Shown here piece by piece: positions 27,671 to 34,949 of a stretch of 64,000 nt of DNA. The position numbers were made by a program, and so were the translations under genes. Source of the stretch: Kordiimonas gwangyangensis DSM 19435 = JCM 12864 (GTDB lineage: Bacteria > Pseudomonadota > Alphaproteobacteria > Sphingomonadales > Kordiimonadaceae). The DNA lies in assembly GCF_000375545.1 (NCBI RefSeq), contig NZ_AQXF01000002.1:615830-679829 (forward strand), given 5' to 3'. Under the pieces are notes generated by a model, which was not told the origin of the DNA, ran no database searches, and was given only the letters and a program-made list of their open reading frames with translations. The first letter of the stretch is position 1, and every line of letters starts with the position of its first letter.

Positions 27671-28161
27671 CCGAGGTCTTTCATCAGGCGTGCTTTCTGG
27701 CGGTCCCAGTCACGCTGTTTCACGTCCTCGCGCTTGTCGCGCACGTTTTTACCCTTGCCAAGGCCGATCATCACCTTCGCCCTGCCCTGATCATTGAAAT
27801 AGATCTTGAGCGGCACAAGCGTGTACCCTTGGCGCTGGATCAAACCACCAAGCTTGCCAATCTCGCGGCGGTGCATCAGCAGTTTGCGCGGACGGCGCGG
27901 TTCGTGGTTGAAGCGGTTACCGTGGGAAAACTCCGGGATATAGGCGTTCACGAGCCAGAGTTCGCCGTCCTTTTCCTCGGCATAACTTTCACGGATATTG
28001 GCCTCACCCGAGCGCAGGGACTTCACCTCGGTACCCTGCAGCGAAATGCCGGCCTCATGTTCTTCCTCAATATGGAAAAGGTGCCGCGCCTTGCGGTTGT
28101 CGGCCGCCACGCGGTTGCCAAGCTTCTTGTTCTTGTCCGAATTTTTGTTCTTGCCAGCCAT
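27667..28161 (-). CDS. smpB: SsrA-binding protein SmpB
   Basis: 164 residues. SmpB carries tmRNA to stalled ribosomes for trans-translation. The start [20 protein letters not shown], the [10 protein letters not shown] motif and the basic C-terminal tail [15 protein letters not shown] are characteristic. It starts 8 bp after dapA and is cotranscribed with it, a usual alphaproteobacterial pair. tmRNA itself is not in the window. Confidence 0.97.
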   Translation of the reverse strand: MAGKNKNSDKNKKLGNRVAADNRKARHLFHIEEEHEAGISLQGTEVKSLRSGEANIRESYAEEKDGELWLVNAYIPEFSHGNRFNHEPRRPRKLLMHRREIGKLGGLIQRQGYTLVPLKIYFNDQGRAKVMIGLGKGKNVRDKREDVKQRDWDRQKARLMKDLG

Positions 28162-28169
28162 AAACGCTT

Positions 28170-29060
28170 TTATCCGAAGTTCACCGGCTCCAGCCCCAGG
28201 TCATTGATGGTGCTGGCGATAAAGGAACGTGCTGTGTCCGTGACCGGCAGCAGCGGCATGCGCACATCTTCACGGCAAACGCCAAGAAGTGAAAGCGCAT
28301 ATTTGGCCGGTGCCGGGCTTGGCTCCATGAACATGCAGCGGTGCAGGCCAAGCAGGCGGTCCTGCAGCGCGAGTGCGGCTTTATAGTCACCCGCCATGCA
28401 GGCTTCCTGGAACTGTGCACAAAGCGCAGGCGCCACGTTTGCAGTAACCGATATACAGCCGTGGCCGCCCATGGCCATGAAACCAAGGGCGGTTGCGTCC
28501 TCACCCGAAAGCTGGATGAAATCCGGCCCCATGGTGGCGCGCTGGCTTGCGGCGCGGTCAAGATCACCCGTCGCGTCCTTGAGGCCAACAATACGCGGCA
28601 GCTCGAACAGCTCCGCCATGGTTGACGTCGCCATATCGACAACCGAACGACCCGGGATGTTATAAATCACAATCGGCAGGTTGCTGGCGTCATGCAGCGC
28701 CTTGAAGTGGGCATAAAGGCCTGCCTGGCTCGGCTTGTTATAATAAGGGGTTACAACAAGTGCTGCGTCCGCGCCCACCTTCTCGGCGTGCTGGATGAGG
28801 CTGATGGCCTCGCGCGTGTTGTTTGAGCCCGCGCCCGCGATTACCGGCACACGGCCGTCCGCCACCTCAACACATAGTTCCACCACCTTGCGGTGCTCTT
28901 CATGGCTAAGGGTCGGGCTTTCGCCGGTCGTGCCAACCGGCACCAGACCATGCGAACCCTGTTTCACCTGCCAGTCGACAAACTTCTCAAAACGGTCGTA
29001 GTCAACGTCGCCAGTATCGGTGAACGGGGTCACAAGAGCGGGAATGGAGCCTTTCAGCAT
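28170..29060 (-). CDS. dapA: 4-hydroxy-tetrahydrodipicolinate synthase
   Basis: 296 residues. DapA condenses pyruvate with aspartate semialdehyde in the lysine and meso-diaminopimelate route. The catalytic set matches the family numbering: Thr44 and Thr45 in GTTGES, Tyr133 in YNIPGRS and the Schiff-base Lys161 in GLKDATGD. I chose ATG 29060 with AAGAGG upstream; a longer frame from 29096 adds an unrelated leader. It is followed by smpB. Confidence 0.96.
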   Translation of the reverse strand: MLKGSIPALVTPFTDTGDVDYDRFEKFVDWQVKQGSHGLVPVGTTGESPTLSHEEHRKVVELCVEVADGRVPVIAGAGSNNTREAISLIQHAEKVGADAALVVTPYYNKPSQAGLYAHFKALHDASNLPIVIYNIPGRSVVDMATSTMAELFELPRIVGLKDATGDLDRAASQRATMGPDFIQLSGEDATALGFMAMGGHGCISVTANVAPALCAQFQEACMAGDYKAALALQDRLLGLHRCMFMEPSPAPAKYALSLLGVCREDVRMPLLPVTDTARSFIASTINDLGLEPVNFG

Positions 29061-29175
29061 TGTCGGGGCCTCTTCAGGTGCAAAAATATCGCGCACCCTA
29101 CAGCCCGCCCCTCAAAAGGGCAAGAGTATGTGCACGGCAGTTTATCTAACGTCACCGTATAGGTTTTGATTGTGG

Positions 29176-29233
29176 CAAAAAATGATATGTGCGCCGACCA
29201 TACCCACCTGGGAGCAAGGACAATCGGCGCACA
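29176..29233 (-). terminator. Terminator downstream of the EF-hand gene
   Basis: A perfect 10-bp inverted repeat (TGTGCGCCGA 29188-29197 with TCGGCGCACA 29224-29233) with a 26-base loop, followed on the minus strand by CATTTTTTG. The loop is long for a terminator, so processing or an internal fold is possible. Confidence 0.6.
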
Positions 29234-29307
29234 CTTTCAGCATTCAAGGTTGGTCACCAGAGAGGTGAGCTTAGGACCAGCAGTTTTCCCCGGAAGTCGT
29301 CTGAAGC

Positions 29308-29856
29308 TTAGCGGCGTTTACCGCGTTCGCCCCAACCACCTTTCTTGCCAAAACGGTGATGTTTACCGGCTTCATCCATCTCAGCTTTGGTGACTTCACC
29401 GTCGCCGTTGGCGTCTGCACGTTTGAACATTTGCACCGCGCGGCTTGAGAATTCCTCAAGCGACACCTGCTCGTCACCGTCGCGGTCATGTTTGGCGACA
29501 AAACGGAGACGTGTGGGTTTGAAGCGGCCCTCGAAGTCGTCTTCGTCGAAGTCGCGACCGGCTTTCTCAGCGCGCTCGGCCATCTTCTCCATCCGCTTTT
29601 CCATGCGTTTTTCCATGCGCTCCGGCATCGGCATCTCTTTCGGGAGCTCCGCCAGCGTCAGGAAACCATCGCCGTTTGTGTCGAACTTGTCGAAGTGGGT
29701 TTTGACTGCAGCCATCATCTCGTCATGAGTGATGACGCCATTGCTGTTTTTGTCCAACTCCTTGAAGCGTTCACCTTTGCCGCCGCCCGCGAAGGACGCA
29801 CCTGCGATCATGGTACCAAGAAGGGCTGCACTGATAATCTTGCCTGACATTTTCAT
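29308..29856 (-). CDS. Secreted EF-hand protein
   Basis: 182 residues with a signal peptide (about 1-23, ASFAGG). Four calcium-binding EF loops are visible: DKNSNGVITHDE (35-46), DTNGDGFLTLAE (59-70), a slightly degenerate DRDGDEQVSLEE (124-135) and DANGDGEVTKAE (148-159). Between the two pairs is a charged helix with repeated RMEK units (about 79-100). The C-terminus is Gly/Arg/Lys-rich. It is likely a periplasmic calcium sensor or buffer. ATG 29856 has AAGGAACC upstream. It is divergent from the M1 peptidase gene. Confidence 0.88.
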   Translation of the reverse strand: MKMSGKIISAALLGTMIAGASFAGGGKGERFKELDKNSNGVITHDEMMAAVKTHFDKFDTNGDGFLTLAELPKEMPMPERMEKRMEKRMEKMAERAEKAGRDFDEDDFEGRFKPTRLRFVAKHDRDGDEQVSLEEFSSRAVQMFKRADANGDGEVTKAEMDEAGKHHRFGKKGGWGERGKRR

Positions 29857-30088
29857 TTTTAGGTTCCTTATATTCGTTTCAGAACGTTGTTTCTTAGTGT
29901 CTTCGCCGCGCCTCGCCGCTGCGTACACCCCTTCTACGGAAACGTGCAGTTATACCCTTCGCAGTCCGCTGATCACCGTTTTGTTACCGGCAAAGGGTGC
30001 GCCCGCTTGCCTAGCCCCCGTTTCTGCCCTACCTTCCCGCAATCAACACCAAAGGGGCCAACCGCAAGAATAAAAAGGGACTGAATTC

Positions 30089-32467
30089 ATGCGTCTCACA
30101 GGGATCATACTGTCGCTTTGCCTGGGGCTGGGAGCTGCACATGCAGAAGCCGTCAAGCAGACCAAAGGCGACTTTGAGGATAAATTCCGCCAGCTCGAAG
30201 AGCACCTGCCAACACCGAACGTCTACCGCACAGGTTCAGGCGCACCGGGCCATGCCTACTGGCAGCAGGAAGTCGACTACAAGATCAAGGTAAAACTTGA
30301 TGAGAAAAACCGCGCCATCAGTGGCAGCGAAAGCGTTGTCTACCAGAATAATTCGCCGGATACGCTGAATTACCTCTGGCTGCAGCTTGACCAGAACCGC
30401 TTCTCCAAGCACTCCGACGCCTATGCCACCATGGAAATGGGCCGCGAAGCTTCGAAGAAGATGTCTTTCTCGACGCTGCGTTTCCTTGCGCGCACGGAAG
30501 ACAACGAGTGGGGTTTCAAACTGTCCAAGGTTAAGTCCGGCGGCAAGGACGTGCGCTACACCATCAACGATACGATGATGCGCATCGACCTTGATAAACC
30601 GCTCAAGCCGGGCGAGACCTTCAGCTTCGATATCGACTGGAGCTTCAACATCCCCGAGGGCAAGGCCATGGGCGCACGGGGCGGTTACGAGCCCTATAGC
30701 CGCGACGGCAACGATGTCTTCTTTATCGCGCAGTGGTTCCCGCGCCTTGCGGCCTACACTGACCTCGCCGGCTGGGAGCACAAGCAGTTCCTCGGCACTG
30801 GCGAATTTACGCTTGAATTTGGCGACTATGACGTTGAGATCACCGTACCGGCTGACCATATCGTTGGCTCCACCGGTACACTTCAGAACGCCAAGGACGT
30901 TTTGAGCGCGGACCAGCGCAAGCGTCTGGACGAAGCCAAGACCGCTGACCGCCCTGTTTTCATCGTCACCAGCGACGAAGCGCTTGAGAACGAGAAAGAA
31001 GGCACGGACAAAACCAAAACATGGCACTTCAAGGCTGATAACGTTCGCGATTTCGCCTTTGCTTCCTCGCGCAAGTTTGTCTGGGACGCACTTGGCGTGA
31101 AAATGCCGGAAAGCGGCCGCACGGTTATGGCCATGTCGCTTTACCCCAATGAGGCCATGCCGCTTTGGGACAAATATTCCACTCATTCGATTGCGCACAC
31201 GCTCGACACCTACAGCCGCTATTCGTTCGAATATCCCTACCCTGTTGCATGGTCGGTGAACGGCCCGATCGGCGGCGGTATGGAATATCCGATGATTACG
31301 TCAAACGGCCCGAAGCCGGTGATCGAGAAGAAAGACGACGGCACAGAAGTTCGCACCTATACCAAACGGGCGAAATACGGCCTTATCTCTGTGATCATTC
31401 ACGAGATTGGCCATATCTATTTCCCGATGGTGGTAAACTCTGATGAGCGTAACTGGGCATGGATGGACGAAGGCCTGAACAGTTTCCTCCAGAGCCAGGC
31501 AGAGCGTGAGTGGGAAGCCGACTATCCGTCGCGCTATGGTCGTGCCAAGGAGGCCATTCCTTACATGATCAGCCCGAACCAGACGCCGATCATGACACAG
31601 TCTGACAGCATCATTGGCTACGGCCCGAACGCCTACACCAAGCCCGCTGTCGCGCTCAACATCCTGCGCGAGACCGTCATGGGCCGTGAGCTTTTTGACT
31701 TCGCGTTCAAGGAATATTCCCGCCGCTGGAAATTCAAGCGCCCCTACCCGGCTGATTTCTTCCGCACCATGGAAGATGCTTCCGGCAAGGATCTTGACTG
31801 GTTCTTCCGCGGCTGGTTCTACACCACCGACCATGTGGATATTGCTATCACCGGCATGACCCACGCCCGTATCGGCACGCAGAATCCTGAGGTTGAGAAC
31901 GAGTTCGACCGTCAGGAGAGCCTTGAGAACGAGCGTTACATCGCGGAAATGCGCAACAAGGCCGACGGTATGCCGCGCCGTGTTGACCGTTTCCCCGAGC
32001 TTCTCGACTTCTACAATGAAAACGATGATTTCATTGTCACCAAGAAGCAGAAAGACGCTTATGAAGGCATGCTGAAAGGCCTCGAGGACTGGCAGAAAGA
32101 ACTGCTGAAATACGGCCACGAGCTGTATTTCATCGACTTCGAGAACATTGGCGGCCTTGTTATGCCGCTTGTGCTTGATGTCGAGTTCGAGGACGGCAGT
32201 CACGAGGAAGTCCGTGTGGCCGCTGAAATCTGGCGGGAGAGCCCCAGGAAAGCCACCAAGGTTCTTGTTCGCGACAAGAAGATCAAATCCGTGACGCTCG
32301 ACCCCTATAACGAGATCGCCGACGCGGAGAAGGCAAACAATGTGTGGCCTCCGAAGCCCCATATGAGCCGTGTCGAGCTCTACAAGAACCGTGCCGAACA
32401 ACGTAACCTGATGAAAGAATATCTCGATACTCAGGAAGCGGAAAAGGCAGACAAGCCGAAGGATTGA
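30089..32467 (+). CDS. Secreted M1-family metallopeptidase
   Basis: 792 residues with a signal peptide ending near AHA (residue 19). The zinc site is HEIGH (438-442) with the third ligand Glu461 in MDEGLNSF, 18 residues after the second His, as in gluzincins of family M1. GGGMEYPM (about 396-402) corresponds to the GxMEN substrate motif. The N-terminal 300 residues form the usual beta saddle. It is longer than housekeeping aminopeptidase N relatives at the C-terminus, which is charged. It probably degrades peptides in the periplasm or outside. Confidence 0.9.
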   Translation: MRLTGIILSLCLGLGAAHAEAVKQTKGDFEDKFRQLEEHLPTPNVYRTGSGAPGHAYWQQEVDYKIKVKLDEKNRAISGSESVVYQNNSPDTLNYLWLQLDQNRFSKHSDAYATMEMGREASKKMSFSTLRFLARTEDNEWGFKLSKVKSGGKDVRYTINDTMMRIDLDKPLKPGETFSFDIDWSFNIPEGKAMGARGGYEPYSRDGNDVFFIAQWFPRLAAYTDLAGWEHKQFLGTGEFTLEFGDYDVEITVPADHIVGSTGTLQNAKDVLSADQRKRLDEAKTADRPVFIVTSDEALENEKEGTDKTKTWHFKADNVRDFAFASSRKFVWDALGVKMPESGRTVMAMSLYPNEAMPLWDKYSTHSIAHTLDTYSRYSFEYPYPVAWSVNGPIGGGMEYPMITSNGPKPVIEKKDDGTEVRTYTKRAKYGLISVIIHEIGHIYFPMVVNSDERNWAWMDEGLNSFLQSQAEREWEADYPSRYGRAKEAIPYMISPNQTPIMTQSDSIIGYGPNAYTKPAVALNILRETVMGRELFDFAFKEYSRRWKFKRPYPADFFRTMEDASGKDLDWFFRGWFYTTDHVDIAITGMTHARIGTQNPEVENEFDRQESLENERYIAEMRNKADGMPRRVDRFPELLDFYNENDDFIVTKKQKDAYEGMLKGLEDWQKELLKYGHELYFIDFENIGGLVMPLVLDVEFEDGSHEEVRVAAEIWRESPRKATKVLVRDKKIKSVTLDPYNEIADAEKANNVWPPKPHMSRVELYKNRAEQRNLMKEYLDTQEAEKADKPKD

Positions 32468-32492
32468 TCTCACACAGATCGTAAACCTTGGG

Positions 32493-32517
32493 AAAGGGAG
32501 GCCATGCCTCCCTTTTT
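32493..32517 (+). terminator. Rho-independent terminator after M1 peptidase gene
   Basis: Stem AAAGGGAGGC (32493-32502) with GCCTCCCTTT (32506-32515), followed by TTTTTC. It starts 26 bp after the peptidase stop and isolates it from the GGDEF gene. Confidence 0.88.
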
Positions 32518-32598
32518 CTTATTTGGTCACGCAATTGCCCTAAAATATTTGTTAAGCCGGTGCGGTATAGATTGGTGCGACAGCTTGGCAGGGTACGG

Positions 32599-32636
32599 TA
32601 TAATTCCTTGACAAAAAGGACACGGTAGGGTCCTTT
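32599..32636 (+). promoter_or_regulatory. Possible -10 element and inverted repeat before the GGDEF gene
   Basis: A perfect TATAAT lies at 32599-32604 with only a weak -35 (TGCGAC) 17 bp upstream. Just downstream AAAGGAC (32615-32621) and GTCCTTT (32630-32636) form a 7-bp inverted repeat near the expected start of transcription, which could be an operator or a leader hairpin. Confidence 0.35.
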
Positions 32637-32670
32637 CCGGCACAGGGATCGGAGGTAAAAAACAGGCTCG

Positions 32671-33822
32671 ATGACTATTCGCGCGACGCTCAAGGTAGGA
32701 TTGGGACTTGGGACTCTCGCCCTTCTTCTATTGACGAAGGTGGCAGACGGCCCGGTTGTCGGCTCTATTCTGTTTACCGGCGCTGTCTTGATGGCCGGTG
32801 GCCTTACGGCCCTTTTGATCCGCGAAAATATGTTGGCAGCCGCCGCGACACCCGGCCACAAAGCCAAAATCGACCCCGACGCCCTGCCTGACGCCGTGAT
32901 TGTCTCCAGCGTCAATGGTGGCATCACCGTCCTGAACCGCAGCGCCTTCACGCTCTTCGATCTCGACGAGGAACCGACCCATATCAAGACCCTGTTTGAA
33001 GACTGGCACCGTATGCTGACGGACCGGTCTCAGGCAGACCAGGTGGTTGAGGCCGTTCTCGCCTCCCCCGATATCCAGTTCTCTGAAATGCTTTATCTCG
33101 CCGATGGCCGCACGGTTGAGCGCACAACGCGCCCCGTGCCCAAGAAGGGCGAACGCCTCTGGATCCTGCGCGACATCACCCATATGCAACTGGCTGACAG
33201 TGACAGCGCGATGCACCGTTCCATGGTGGAGGCGGATGCCGCGCGCACAGCGGAACTCGCTGAACAGCTATATCACGCAAAGGCCGAGCTTGAAGCCAAG
33301 CAGGCGGAGCTTACCCGCCTCGCCAACACAGATTCGCTGACCGGCCTCCTGAACCGCCGCCGCTTCACTGCGCTTGGCGAAAAAGCAGTGACGGACGCGA
33401 CCATGGGGTCCGAGATCTGGGTTGTGATGATGGATATCGACCATTTCAAACGCATCAACGACACCTATGGCCATGCCGCCGGCGATGTGGCCATCCGCGA
33501 TTTTGCGAACATTGTCAGTGAAGCCGTGGGTGAGCGCGGTTTTGTTGGCCGTATGGGCGGCGAAGAATTTGCGGTTATCCTTCCTGGCTTCAATCAGGAT
33601 GAAACCATTACACTCGCGGAAAAAATTCGCCGCGCCACAGCGCATCACCAGACCGTTAGTGACAACGAAAAGTTCCGCTTCACTGCCAGTGTCGGTGTCG
33701 CACAGTGGATGCCGCGTGAGGTGACCATCGAACCCGCGCTCGACCGCGCTGACCAGGCGCTCTATAGCGCCAAGGCTTACGGCCGCAACCGCGTGGTCGG
33801 CTTTGAATATGCGTCTGTTTAG
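32671..33822 (+). CDS. Membrane-bound diguanylate cyclase (PAS-GGDEF)
   Basis: 383 residues. Two N-terminal membrane segments (about 5-22 and 30-50), a PAS-like region (about 70-170), a coiled coil (185-220) and a GGDEF domain. The active loop is GGEEF (296-300) with the MDIDHFKRINDTYGH metal and substrate motif, so c-di-GMP synthesis is expected. The inhibitory RxxD site that should precede the loop reads GERG, so product inhibition by the usual route is missing. ATG 32671 follows GGAGG. It lies 13 bp before the DUF6702 gene. Confidence 0.92.
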   Translation: MTIRATLKVGLGLGTLALLLLTKVADGPVVGSILFTGAVLMAGGLTALLIRENMLAAAATPGHKAKIDPDALPDAVIVSSVNGGITVLNRSAFTLFDLDEEPTHIKTLFEDWHRMLTDRSQADQVVEAVLASPDIQFSEMLYLADGRTVERTTRPVPKKGERLWILRDITHMQLADSDSAMHRSMVEADAARTAELAEQLYHAKAELEAKQAELTRLANTDSLTGLLNRRRFTALGEKAVTDATMGSEIWVVMMDIDHFKRINDTYGHAAGDVAIRDFANIVSEAVGERGFVGRMGGEEFAVILPGFNQDETITLAEKIRRATAHHQTVSDNEKFRFTASVGVAQWMPREVTIEPALDRADQALYSAKAYGRNRVVGFEYASV

Positions 33823-33835
33823 AGGAATACTCATA

Positions 33836-34351
33836 GTGCACCAGCTCCTCCGCCTTCGCCATGCCCTTGTGGCTGCCGCCCTTATGCTGCTGCCCTTTGC
33901 TGCCGCGACTGCCCACAATGTCTATGCGACCTTCACCTCCATTGAATGGAACGCGAACGACAATTCGGTGGAACTGGTGATGCAGATGCACGCGCACGAG
34001 CTTGAGGCGCACTTGTCGCTTGATCTGAATGAACGCCTGACCTTCCTCAACGAAGACGATTTCCCCAAGCTTGAAGCGGCTGTAGGCCCCTTGGTGACAA
34101 GCAAAACCGCACTTGAATTGGACAGCGACTATGCCGAAATCAATTATCTCGGTATGGAGATGCAGGGCCAGACCGTATTCATCTACATGGAAACCAATTG
34201 GCCCAAGGCACCCAAATCCATCAAGTTCATGAACGCATTGTTCCTTGATGAACTGCCGGGACAGAATAATTCCGTGATGGCGCAGGTGAACGGTGTGCGC
34301 AAGGCCGGTGAAATCCTTTCCGGCACCGGACCGGTATTGATGGAATTCTAA
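33836..34351 (+). CDS. DUF6702-type secreted protein
   Basis: 171 residues from GTG 33836, which has AGAGGA nine bases upstream. The signal peptide ends near TAHN, then a beta-rich protein starting HNVYATFTSIEWN with the run VELVMQMHAHELE. This resembles DUF6702 proteins, which often lie near M1 peptidase genes; here the M1 gene is two genes upstream. No enzyme motif is seen. It starts 13 bp after the diguanylate cyclase gene, so the two are probably cotranscribed. Confidence 0.7.
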   Translation: MHQLLRLRHALVAAALMLLPFAAATAHNVYATFTSIEWNANDNSVELVMQMHAHELEAHLSLDLNERLTFLNEDDFPKLEAAVGPLVTSKTALELDSDYAEINYLGMEMQGQTVFIYMETNWPKAPKSIKFMNALFLDELPGQNNSVMAQVNGVRKAGEILSGTGPVLMEF

Positions 34352-34419
34352 CCGCGATCACCACTTGCTTGCCACAATCTGCGCCATTATTGTTTGCTGG
34401 CACAACAAAGAGAATGACC

Positions 34420-34761
34420 ATGTCAAAAGCAAAAACAACACTGACAGCAACCGTTGCACTTCTCGCGGCCCTGAGCACAGCACCAGTGCACGCTTGGGCC
34501 GATGATCCCGTGCTTGTGGCACAGGACAGCGCTCGCATGGCTGGCGGCGCCCGCTACTGCAAAGCCGATGAAGAACTGGTGGACGAATATATTGGCCGCA
34601 GCGAAGGCAAATTGCGCGCGCTCGCAAAAGATGAATACGAAAAAGTTGTGCTGCAGATCGAATTCAAGAATCTGATGACCGCAGCCAGCGCCAAGGAGCC
34701 CGAAGGCGGTTGCAAGGCTTTCCTGCCATTGTTTGAACAGGCCGTCAAAAGCGAACGCTAG
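34420..34761 (+). CDS. Small secreted protein, unknown function
   Basis: 113 residues. Signal peptide with cleavage near VHAWA (about 25). The mature chain has two cysteines, in ARYCKAD and GGCKAF, which may form a disulfide, and a helical charged middle. I do not recognise the family. ATG 34420 follows AAAGAGA; ATG 34414 is two codons upstream. It lies 68 bp after the DUF6702 gene and before the large metalloprotease gene. Confidence 0.7.
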   Translation: MSKAKTTLTATVALLAALSTAPVHAWADDPVLVAQDSARMAGGARYCKADEELVDEYIGRSEGKLRALAKDEYEKVVLQIEFKNLMTAASAKEPEGGCKAFLPLFEQAVKSER

Positions 34762-34949
34762 GCGCCGTTTTCCCTGAAAATTCCAATCTTTGCGACAGGC
34801 TGTGTGCCTCCCGCGACCGGGGGGTATGCACGGCATTGACACATCATGCCTGATCGGTCGAAACTCAGTCCTTCCTGCGCGGATCGTCACAGGCTGTGCA
34901 GGCTGGGGGCTGGCCAAAAGGCTACAATAACAACGACAGGAGACACTGG

